Of a stretch of 5,207 nt of DNA, positions 1-5,170 are shown one piece after another. The position numbers and the translations under genes are program-made. The stretch is from the NCBI GenBank assembly GCA_964357255.1, contig CAYHKQ010000095.1, forward strand, positions 1 through 5,207, read 5' to 3'. Under the pieces are notes generated by a model that was not told where the DNA came from, searched no databases, and was given only the letters and a program-made list of their open reading frames with translations. Origin of the DNA: JBBTIS01 sp038059855. GTDB lineage: Bacteria > Elusimicrobiota > Elusimicrobia > JACQPE01. Numbering within the stretch: the first letter of the stretch is position 1; the number at the start of each line of letters is the position of its first letter.

Positions 1-57
1 TCACCACGAGCGGCCTTCCTCACCACGAGCGGCCTTCCTCACCACGAGCGGCCTTCC
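1..57. repeat. 19-bp tandem repeat, three perfect copies
   Basis: The unit TCACCACGAGCGGCCTTCC occurs three times with no spacer, at 1-19, 20-38 and 39-57. The window begins inside the array, so more copies may lie to the left. Read on the other strand the unit contains CCGCTCGTGGTGA, which resembles CCGCTCATCCTGA in the tandem array at the right end of the window. The two arrays therefore look like members of one family in mirrored orientation. The absence of unique spacers rules out a CRISPR array. Confidence 0.95.
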
Positions 58-63
58 TTGGCC

Positions 64-86
64 ACTTCGATTGGCTAAAGAAATTC
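64..86 (+). repeat. Left copy of end-inverted repeat (23 bp)
   Basis: This stretch matches the reverse complement of 5144-5166 at 21 of 23 positions. The inner 15 bp, TGGCTAAAGAAATTC at 72-86, are identical. It sits 6 bp inside the left tandem array, just as its partner sits 4 bp inside the right array. The first nine bases (ACTTCGATT, 64-72) are also repeated inverted at 112-120 (AATCGAAGT), which could form a 9-bp stem with a 39-nt loop. The role is unknown. Confidence 0.8.
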
Positions 87-128
87 CTTCCTATTTACCC
101 TCCCCTGGTAAAATCGAAGTCCTTCTGT

Positions 129-139
129 TAGTCTTATAA
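129..139 (+). repeat. 11-bp direct repeat, left copy
   Basis: TAGTCTTATAA here is repeated exactly at 298-308. The two copies bracket a 158-bp segment containing the REP-type element, as a target-site duplication would. The copy overlaps a perfect TATAAT at 135-140, but no matching -35 box is visible about 17 bp upstream. Promoter function is therefore only possible. Confidence 0.7.
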
Positions 140-162
140 TGAACCCGGGTTCCTTTGCATTT

Positions 163-279
163 GTCATACCGGCGATCCTTCGACTCTGCTCAGGATGGTG
201 AGCGTAAGTCGAACCAAAGCCGGTATCCAGCGATGGCAAGCCCAAGGGATGCCTGGATTCCCGCTTTCGCGGGAATGAC
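163..279. repeat. REP-type element: two facing hairpins
   Basis: The element is bounded by inverted GTCAT (163-167) and ATGAC (275-279). Its right half contains a perfect 8-bp stem ATTCCCGC/GCGGGAAT (257-264 and 269-276) with a TTTC loop. Its left half has the arms ATACCGGC (166-173) and GCCGGTAT (219-226), pushed apart by an inserted segment. ATCCAG (225-230) pairs with CTGGAT (253-258) across the middle. This is the BIME-like layout of intergenic repetitive palindromes. Open frames across it, giving peptides such as WIPAFAGMT, are spurious. Possible roles include mRNA 3'-end stability or simple genomic parasitism. Confidence 0.85.
176..216. repeat. Second repeat type nested in the left REP hairpin
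   Basis: About 41 bp interrupt what would otherwise read as a tight ACCGGCGA-AAGCCGGT hairpin. The insert has its own palindromic structure: TTCGAC (179-184) pairs with GTCGAA (208-213), and GCTCA (188-192) pairs with TGAGC (199-203). It contains TCAGGATG, the complement of CATCCTGA in the right-end array, and GGTGA, present in the complement of the left-end array. It is therefore related to both terminal repeat families. That it arose by insertion is inferred from the restored hairpin. Confidence 0.7.
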
Positions 280-297
280 GGGGAAAGAGGACTTGGG

Positions 298-308
298 TAG
301 TCTTATAA
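298..308 (+). repeat. 11-bp direct repeat, right copy
   Basis: An exact copy of TAGTCTTATAA at 129-139, placed 28 bp before the start codon of gene A. With its partner it frames the REP-containing segment. It also carries the TATAA part of a possible -10 box. Confidence 0.7.
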
Positions 309-309
309 C
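304..309 (+). promoter_or_regulatory. Possible -10 box for genes A and B
   Basis: TATAAC matches 5 of 6 bases of the sigma-70 -10 consensus and would start transcription near 316, giving a leader of about 20 nt before the ATG at 337. There is no convincing -35 box at the expected spacing; the sequence there is GGGAAA. The alternative is TATAAT at 135-140, whose transcript would run through the REP element. Either choice is weakly supported. Confidence 0.25.
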
Positions 310-336
310 AGAAAGTAACACTGGCGCTGAATCAAT

Positions 337-2481
337 ATGTCTGGGCTTGAAATTCAAAAATTCAAAGAGCGATTTTTGCCTTTGATTGAAAGGCATAAGA
401 AGGTTCTCCTGTTATTAATGTTGACCGGCGTTGGGGGGAGCGCTAGCGTGCTGGTGGCGCGTCGCGTTGCCGGGCCGAGGGTGTCGCAATTTCAGCGCGG
501 GGACAGCACTCAGGACGTGAGCGGCGTTTTTAGCCGTGGCGGCGCTCCGTCGCGTGACGAGGACAGGGATTTGCCGCCGGAATTGGCCGCTAGAAGCGGT
601 TTTAAGCGCCGAGGCGGCTCCTACGCCGCGGCCGTGTCCCCTGAAAAATTAGGCTCTTCCCCTAGCCGATCCCCCTCCTCAGCTTTTCCTTTTGAGTCAG
701 GGGAAAGGGCGGCGGGCCCGTCTTCTTCCGAACAAAGCTCTCTTGACATGGTGGGTTGGGGCTCCGGCAATAGCGCGTCCGACGCGAATAATTCAGCCCT
801 CTCCGGCCCTAGGGGAGGGCCGGCGTCATCGCCTGCGGCGCCGCAGACGTTGCGCGCTTTGCAAACGGCCTCCAAGAAGCAGGGGCCGGGTAGCGACAAT
901 GGTGAGGGCGCCGCGTCCGATTCTTCTCCCATTCCTGATCAAGAATCTTCCGGCCCACAGATGAACGCCGGAACGCAGGAGGATGCCGGCGAGAGCGCTA
1001 AAAGCGGCCCGCAAACCGGGTTCGGCTCTCGTTTTAAGAGCGTCGGCAAGTCGTATGATGGAAAAAGCGCGAGAAGCCGGAAGGTTTCCGGTAGCGGCAA
1101 AAAAGCCGCTGTGAAAAAATACAAGGGAATCACCGGCTGGATGGTGGATGAGATCAAAAAACGCGCGGGCATTTCTTACGGCGACAGCGGAAGTTATGAC
1201 AACGCTGAAATCGCCAAAGGGGTTCAAAACGCGGCTTGGTCCGAATCCCAAGGCTCCGGCCAGGCCGTGGGCGGCTTTGGCCCCGGCGGCTCTGGCGGAG
1301 GCGGCGTGAGCTTCCAAGGCATGGACGGCCTCTCCGGAACGCCCAAGGACCTCGCAACGCAGGCGCCTTCGGTTCCAGCCGCGTCCGCCGCAGATCCTAA
1401 AAAAATTTACGGCTGGTGGTTTAAATGGGAGCCCATGCTGATCATAGGGGATTACAACAAGGCTGAAGAGGATATCGCTTCCCTATGGAATATAGCGGGC
1501 CAGAAGGATTTGAGCCGGCTTGGGCAGGCCGGAGTCATGGATGTGGCTGTGGGTCGTTTGATCAATGATTGGGCCCAAAATTTGCCCTTATGGGAGCAGG
1601 CATTGGGTTATGTCACGGCAAAAATAGGATTTAGTCCAGGCTTATCCTGCGTTTCCGTCAGGCCTGATATCGCGTATACGCTTTCTTACGAAGGCCAGGA
1701 AATCGGTTATCGCGTTGAAAATTGCGCGGAGAAGTCCGGCCTTCCATTGCCCTATGTTTTGCGCTCTTGTGTAATTGGGACGCCCGACTCGTCAAATCAT
1801 CTTCAAGGTTACGAAACTACGGTGCCGTTGAATTATAAGTCCATGTTTCCGAAGGAATTGCCGGACGTTCTCAAACCCACCACCCCGCCTCAGGACCAAC
1901 AAGCCATAGACGCCGGCGCTCATGTCGTGAGCGTCCCCTCGAATCTTTACCGGCGCAATATTCAAGATCAGGAAAAAGATCCTTGGAAGTCTTCGGATCC
2001 CGCCAACGCGCAGGGAAAGCAGGAGTTGCAAGAATTATTGGACATTGGCATGGAGCACGTGGGGTTCGGCGTTTTCCGATTGCGCTTTGGATTTTGCGTG
2101 GGTTGCGATCAGCCCTATCATCCGAGTTATTGGCCCGCTGTTTATTTCAACCCTTATCGTGATTTTGACGGAGCGGGTCGCTGTTTGCCCGCAGGGGTGC
2201 CCGGCGTTGAGGAGAGGGTCAAATGCGCCATTATGGGTAATCGCGAGTTTGCGAATAAATGTAATCTCAAGTGTCTGGCTAAATTCAAGGACAATCCGAA
2301 ATTTAGGAAGTTTATGAAAGACGTTGGCCCGGGCGTGAGCACGGATCAGGCTTGCGACAAACGTTTTAGGATTCATGAGAGGACGCAAGATTGCGTCGAG
2401 ACCGGCCAGTGGCCCGGCGCCGAACCGCCCCCGCCACAGGCGAACCCGGATTGCGAGGGTATTGAGTGGCCGGAAAATTAA
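337..2481 (+). CDS. Gene A: membrane-anchored protein with long disordered linker and Cys-rich C-terminal domain
   Basis: This encodes a 714-aa protein of no family I recognise. Residues 1-22 are basic. Residues 23-41 form one hydrophobic segment (VLLLLMLTGVGGSASVLVA) that I read as a membrane anchor, N-terminus in, though RR at 42-43 makes the topology less certain. Residues 45-355 are Ser/Gly/Pro/Ala-rich and look disordered, with a basic patch at about 232-264 and a poly-Gly stretch near 313-323. A folded region begins at the aromatic cluster IYGWWFKW (357-364). All 12 cysteines lie at 438 or later (438, 463, 478, 587, 590, 616, 630, 642, 646, 673, 686, 706), including CVGC and CNLKC, which suggests disulfides in an oxidising compartment. 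ATG 337 is the first possible start because an in-frame TGA lies at 328-330. No Shine-Dalgarno site is visible. Gene B follows after 23 bp. I infer a surface or periplasmic structural or adhesive role; the molecular function is unknown. Confidence 0.88.
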   Translation: MSGLEIQKFKERFLPLIERHKKVLLLLMLTGVGGSASVLVARRVAGPRVSQFQRGDSTQDVSGVFSRGGAPSRDEDRDLPPELAARSGFKRRGGSYAAAVSPEKLGSSPSRSPSSAFPFESGERAAGPSSSEQSSLDMVGWGSGNSASDANNSALSGPRGGPASSPAAPQTLRALQTASKKQGPGSDNGEGAASDSSPIPDQESSGPQMNAGTQEDAGESAKSGPQTGFGSRFKSVGKSYDGKSARSRKVSGSGKKAAVKKYKGITGWMVDEIKKRAGISYGDSGSYDNAEIAKGVQNAAWSESQGSGQAVGGFGPGGSGGGGVSFQGMDGLSGTPKDLATQAPSVPAASAADPKKIYGWWFKWEPMLIIGDYNKAEEDIASLWNIAGQKDLSRLGQAGVMDVAVGRLINDWAQNLPLWEQALGYVTAKIGFSPGLSCVSVRPDIAYTLSYEGQEIGYRVENCAEKSGLPLPYVLRSCVIGTPDSSNHLQGYETTVPLNYKSMFPKELPDVLKPTTPPQDQQAIDAGAHVVSVPSNLYRRNIQDQEKDPWKSSDPANAQGKQELQELLDIGMEHVGFGVFRLRFGFCVGCDQPYHPSYWPAVYFNPYRDFDGAGRCLPAGVPGVEERVKCAIMGNREFANKCNLKCLAKFKDNPKFRKFMKDVGPGVSTDQACDKRFRIHERTQDCVETGQWPGAEPPPPQANPDCEGIEWPEN

Positions 2482-2504
2482 TATATGGAAAATAGGAGAT
2501 TGTC

Positions 2505-3806
2505 ATGAATGAAATCATCGAGCAAATTAAAATGTTTTTGGCTAAGAAAAATAACGCGATGTACGCGGCGGCCGGAGGACTGATTTTTTTTGGTTGCGCC
2601 GCGGCGTTGATTGTGGCCATGAGAGCGGGCAAGGATGATGATTATTTAAGAAAAGCCCGGCAGGAGGATATGTCTTTTAGCGGGTCCCAGGACGCGCCGC
2701 TTCATGAGGAAGGCCAAAAACCGTACGAGGATTCCATCGGATTTTTGCGCGGCGCTGGCGGCGGGGGGGGTGGCGGCCAGGAGGCTACTGCGCCTCAGGG
2801 TGAAGCCCAGGAGCCGGAAGAAGACGCGGTGGCGCAATCCGATGAAAGCCAGGAGAGCAAAAGCGAGATGATCGAGGTGGGGGCACTCAAGCCCATTGCC
2901 GCGCCCCAGACAGGACAGTCCTCGTCTCAGTCGAACGTTCAGATGACCCGCAAGTTGTCAAAATTGGAGGGGGTTACGGCGTTGGGTAGCCGTGGTTTAT
3001 CTTCCGGCATTAAGCCTTTGAGCCGCATGGGCAAGATTTCTTCCAGAAGAGGGGCCGTAGGGAAAGACAGCGGCAAGGGCAAAACCAGCTTGGCCAAGAG
3101 AGGCTCAGCATTTGGCACGGGCGGCGCTGATACCGGCGCTGGCAAGCCGGGATCCGCCGGCCCTTCGTCGGCCGGAATTGGTCCGGGCACAGGCGGCGGA
3201 AGCGGCGTGAGCGACGGTGGCGCTAGCCCCACGAACTCACCTGAGAACAGCGGCAACGTGGGCGGCGGCGGAAATGGCGGCGATGATGTGGCCGGCCCTG
3301 ATGGTTTTAGCGGTGGGGATGTTTGTTATGAAGGATTTTTAGGCTCGATCGGTATCAATGCTTGGGACTACAAGGCTTTGGATTTTGATGGCATAGGCGT
3401 TAGCATGAATGGAAAAAGCGTGTGGGAGGGCAGAATTTGGTGTCCGGCCACGACTATTGAAATTCCCAAGGCCGGTTTATCCGTTGGCGACGTGGGCAAC
3501 CAGATGGTATTTACGGCTTTAAATACGGGCTGTTCTGGCCCCAATACAGGAAAGGTCTCATTCGGGGATGTCTGGGTTTGCAAAGCTGATGACGCCACTC
3601 AGGAATGGAAGGAATCCAGCGCCGGCGGGACGATTTCCAAAAAAATTTACCTTTCTAACAATTGCTCTGAGACGCTTAGCAAGCATTATCTTCAGGATTG
3701 TTCGGCGCCTCTGTACGTCCCCACGGCAGAACAACCCACAAGTTGCAAAGACGTAGTAGATACTTGCTTCCCCTGTCCAGTTGGCGCGCCGGTCTGCAAA
3801 AAGTGA
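2505..3806 (+). CDS. Gene B: membrane-anchored protein with Gly-rich linker and Cys-rich beta-type domain
   Basis: This encodes a 433-aa protein with no family name I can give. The start is set by AGGAG at 2494-2498, 6 nt before the ATG. Residues 19-39 form one transmembrane segment with Lys14-Lys15 before it and GKDDD after it, so the C-terminal part should lie outside the cytoplasm. The linker (about 45-270) has an acidic part (95-125), then a basic part (149-200, including SSRRGA at 179-184), then Gly/Ser-rich sequence. Residues 271-433 hold ten cysteines (274, 313, 343, 359, 387, 399, 414, 421, 424, 431). Within it, DFDGIGVSMNGK (293-304) and ALNTGCSGPNTG (338-349) resemble the DGD.V.V..NG and AxNxGxxxPNT signatures of a beta-sandwich domain in secreted proteins, recalled from memory. 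Cys31 is inside the hydrophobic stretch, so a lipoprotein is unlikely. T8 (2584-2591) and G8 (2763-2770) runs could slip. It is probably in an operon with gene A. Confidence 0.88.
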   Translation: MNEIIEQIKMFLAKKNNAMYAAAGGLIFFGCAAALIVAMRAGKDDDYLRKARQEDMSFSGSQDAPLHEEGQKPYEDSIGFLRGAGGGGGGGQEATAPQGEAQEPEEDAVAQSDESQESKSEMIEVGALKPIAAPQTGQSSSQSNVQMTRKLSKLEGVTALGSRGLSSGIKPLSRMGKISSRRGAVGKDSGKGKTSLAKRGSAFGTGGADTGAGKPGSAGPSSAGIGPGTGGGSGVSDGGASPTNSPENSGNVGGGGNGGDDVAGPDGFSGGDVCYEGFLGSIGINAWDYKALDFDGIGVSMNGKSVWEGRIWCPATTIEIPKAGLSVGDVGNQMVFTALNTGCSGPNTGKVSFGDVWVCKADDATQEWKESSAGGTISKKIYLSNNCSETLSKHYLQDCSAPLYVPTAEQPTSCKDVVDTCFPCPVGAPVCKK

Positions 3807-3819
3807 AAGCTCAATCCTA

Positions 3820-3848
3820 TTGACAGGCCGGGGTTTTGGAGTTATATT
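3820..3848 (+). promoter_or_regulatory. Sigma-70-type promoter for gene C
   Basis: The -35 box TTGACA (3820-3825) is a perfect match. The spacer is exactly 17 bp and the -10 box TATATT (3843-3848) matches 5 of 6 bases. Transcription should begin near 3855, about 20 nt before the gene C start. The promoter begins 14 bp after the stop codon of gene B, so gene C can be expressed independently of, and probably more strongly than, A and B. Confidence 0.8.
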
Positions 3849-3862
3849 ATTGGCATATATTA

Positions 3863-3869
3863 AAGGAGG
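3863..3869 (+). promoter_or_regulatory. Strong Shine-Dalgarno site fixing the gene C start
   Basis: AAGGAGG lies 4 nt before ATG 3874. It decides the start against an in-frame TTG at 3781, which would overlap the end of gene B, add 31 residues and bury the signal peptide. The promoter at 3820-3848 also lies inside that longer frame, which supports ATG 3874. Confidence 0.9.
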
Positions 3870-3873
3870 AACT

Positions 3874-4722
3874 ATGAGAAACTATAGTTTAATCGGCGCC
3901 GCGGTTTTGATGAGTTTGGCGGTGAACGCAAAGGCTTTTAACCAAATTCAGCTTACGCCGGAGCAGAAGCAAAAGTTACAGCAACAACAGCAGGGGCAGG
4001 GGCAACAGGAATTGGTGGCCAGAGAGATGCCCCCAGACCCAGGGCAACAGCAGGGTTGCAAGTGCCCGGGCGGGTTTGCGCCGAACCCAAAGGTTTGCGC
4101 TCCGCCGCCTGCGAATGCGCCTACGCTGTCTGGCCCGGTGGGCATGCCTACGCTTGCGCCTACGCTGTCTGGCAACCAAGTAAACCCTAATCAACAGATA
4201 ACTCAAGTAAACCCTAATCAACAGATAACTCAAGTAAACCCTAATCCACAGATAACTCAAGTAAACCCTAATCAACAGACAATAGATAACGCGCAGATTC
4301 CTCCAAGTATTATTCCGTCTGAAAATAAACTTAACGAGGGACTTACGATAAAGGGCCTCGGAGGTAAAAATCAGAAACAGGCGGTTTCCTCCCGTCGGGG
4401 AGCCAAGGGGCCTACGATTCGAGGCCGGTCCACCTCCTCTTACGGCGTCAGCCGCGCGGCTGTCGGAGTGCCCAATGAGCCGATGTGCGTGCCGATTCCA
4501 AGTGGTGGCCCCAGGCAGGACTCTTTTGGCCCCGGTTCAATGGGGGCTTTTGGCGCCGACATTAAGCCTGCCGACGAGAAGGATTCAGGCGAGGCCTTGG
4601 GCGGTTGCCTTGCGTGTTACAACGCATGCTGTGGCGCGAACGGCGCCCGAGGGGCGTGTCTTAACCAGTGCTCCACATGTTCGTCCATAGCGAATCAAGT
4701 CCCCCAGGGCGCGTGTAAATAG
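3874..4722 (+). CDS. Gene C: secreted Gln-rich, repeat-containing, Cys-rich protein
   Basis: This encodes a 282-aa precursor of no recognised family. Residues 1-21 are a typical Sec signal peptide: a basic start, a hydrophobic core (LIGAAVLMSLAV), and AKA before a probable cleavage at 21/22. There is no lipobox cysteine. The mature protein starts Gln-rich (23-60, with QQQQQ at 36-40) and then has a small CKCPGGF...C segment (62-75). APTLSG occurs twice (82-87 and 95-100), followed by nearly four copies of QVNPNQQIT (102-135). A basic Ser/Arg/Gly stretch (164-200) includes SSRRGA at 172-177, also seen in gene B. The C-terminus carries eight cysteines in 37 residues (245, 248, 252, 253, 262, 266, 269, 281), with C205 alone before them. 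Twelve cysteines in total suggest disulfide cross-linking or metal binding outside the cytoplasm. It has its own promoter and strong ribosome site. A matrix or scaffold subunit is a guess from composition. Confidence 0.88.
   Translation: MRNYSLIGAAVLMSLAVNAKAFNQIQLTPEQKQKLQQQQQGQGQQELVAREMPPDPGQQQGCKCPGGFAPNPKVCAPPPANAPTLSGPVGMPTLAPTLSGNQVNPNQQITQVNPNQQITQVNPNPQITQVNPNQQTIDNAQIPPSIIPSENKLNEGLTIKGLGGKNQKQAVSSRRGAKGPTIRGRSTSSYGVSRAAVGVPNEPMCVPIPSGGPRQDSFGPGSMGAFGADIKPADEKDSGEALGGCLACYNACCGANGARGACLNQCSTCSSIANQVPQGACK
4117..4173 (+). repeat. 18-bp direct repeat encoding APTLSG twice
   Basis: GCGCCTACGCTGTCTGGC occurs at 4117-4134 and again at 4156-4173, in frame inside gene C. It sits just before the 27-bp tandem array, so this part of the gene has been duplicated at least twice in different units. 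Confidence 0.85.
4177..4279 (+). repeat. 27-bp in-frame tandem repeat, about 3.8 copies
   Basis: Copies start at 4177, 4204, 4231 and 4258, each encoding QVNPNQQIT; the fourth is partial. Copies 1 and 2 are identical, copy 3 has one C-for-A change (Gln to Pro), and copy 4 diverges only at its end. Identity at synonymous positions implies recent expansion. The unit length is a multiple of three, so copy-number change would keep the reading frame and vary the spacer length between the N-terminal and C-terminal cysteine clusters. Confidence 0.92.
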
Positions 4723-4725
4723 GGC

Positions 4726-4750
4726 AACCGTAAATACCCGGTGAACGGTT
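4726..4750. terminator. Weak hairpin between convergent genes C and D
   Basis: AACCGT (4726-4731) and ACGGTT (4745-4750) can form a 6-bp stem with a 13-nt loop in the 35-bp gap between the two stop codons. On the plus strand it is followed by ACAAAAATTA rather than a T-run. On the minus strand the T-rich stretch lies before the stem. It is therefore not a textbook intrinsic terminator, although it is the only stem-like candidate I see at the junction. Confidence 0.3.
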
Positions 4751-4757
4751 ACAAAAA

Positions 4758-5096
4758 TTACGGCAGGCTTGAAGCGGTTTCGAGTTTCTTGATGCGCTGT
4801 TCGTGATCTTTGAGAATTGGGGCGTGCTCTTTAAAAACAATATGAGAAACACCTTTGCCCAAATGCTCAAGTTTTTGTTCGATTCGTTCCATTTTCACTT
4901 CAACGTTGCTTAAACGAAATTCAACGGCACTAGCGCGTTCGCTAATGCCGCCCAACTGTCTTTCCATGCCGTCCGTACGTCCATTGATCCTAAGCTCCAT
5001 CTCTTTAGCATCGTCTTTGGTGAAAAGAACCTTCTTTAAGTCCTCGATGCTTGGAGGTCTCGATGATTGATTTGATTTATTTCTTGAACCAGGCAT
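4758..5096 (-). CDS. Gene D: small coiled-coil protein
   Basis: This encodes a 112-aa hypothetical protein with no signal peptide, membrane segment or cysteine. Residues 1-18 are polar and flexible. From residue 44 to 79 the hydrophobic residues M44, L48, I51, A55, V58, L62, V65, M69, I72, L76 and L79 keep an unbroken 4-3 spacing, a clean coiled coil of five heptads. Another charged helix (about 88-106) follows. This regularity argues strongly that the frame is real. Small proteins of this style (repeated ERxxGxxxRL-like helices) are common in bacteria and have no assigned function that I can name. The start codon lacks a Shine-Dalgarno site, but a TATAAT lies 8 nt upstream, so the mRNA may be nearly leaderless. 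It converges on gene C with a 35-bp gap. Nothing in the sequence links it functionally to A-C. Confidence 0.8.
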   Translation of the reverse strand: MPGSRNKSNQSSRPPSIEDLKKVLFTKDDAKEMELRINGRTDGMERQLGGISERASAVEFRLSNVEVKMERIEQKLEHLGKGVSHIVFKEHAPILKDHEQRIKKLETASSLP

Positions 5097-5104
5097 AGGC
5101 CGCT

Positions 5105-5110
5105 ATTATA
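5105..5110 (-). promoter_or_regulatory. Possible -10 box for gene D, leaderless
   Basis: On the minus strand TATAAT is a perfect -10 match ending 8 nt before the ATG, which would place transcription start within a few bases of the start codon. The best -35-like sequence, TTGTAA (complement of 5131-5136), matches 4 of 6 bases but sits 20 bp away, which is too far. The assignment rests on the -10 box and on the absence of a Shine-Dalgarno site. Confidence 0.4.
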
Positions 5111-5143
5111 CTACCGCTCTGACCGGATAATTACAAAAAATTT

Positions 5144-5166
5144 GAATTTCTTTAGCCATTTGAAGT
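5144..5166 (-). repeat. Right copy of end-inverted repeat (23 bp)
   Basis: The reverse complement matches 64-86 at 21 of 23 positions. The core GAATTTCTTTAGCCA (5144-5158) is the exact complement of 72-86. A tandem repeat array follows outside it after 4 bp, mirroring the left end. Confidence 0.8.
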
Positions 5167-5170
5167 TACA

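Noticed and set aside
1..57. CRISPR array
   Set aside because: The 19-bp units are directly contiguous with no spacers, and no cas-like gene is present.
155..396. Open frames of 76 aa (plus) and 68 aa (minus) across the REP element
   Set aside because: The translations consist of repeat-derived peptides (FDSAQDGE, WIPAFAGMT), and the plus-strand frame runs on into gene A. No ribosome site or protein-like pattern supports them.
621..1357. Long minus-strand frames inside gene A
   Set aside because: GC-rich coding DNA often leaves such shadows. Gene A has a membrane segment, coherent domains and an operon partner, while the shadows show nothing similar.
2505..2640. Lipoprotein signal in gene B at Cys31
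   Set aside because: The residues before the cysteine (IFFG) do not fit a lipobox, and the hydrophobic stretch continues through AAALIVAM after it, as in a membrane anchor.
3781..3873. Longer gene C starting at TTG 3781
   Set aside because: It would overlap gene B, contain the promoter, and place 31 residues before a well-formed signal peptide. AAGGAGG before ATG 3874 decides the start.
3976..4275. Minus-strand frame encoding repeated RVYLSYLL segments
   Set aside because: It is the antisense reading of the 27-bp tandem repeat in gene C, followed by an Arg-rich, non-protein-like stretch. It has no start signals.
4177..4279. Telomere-like CCCTAA sequence
   Set aside because: CCCTAA appears only once per 27-bp coding unit and encodes Asn-Pro-Asn in frame, so it is part of gene C.
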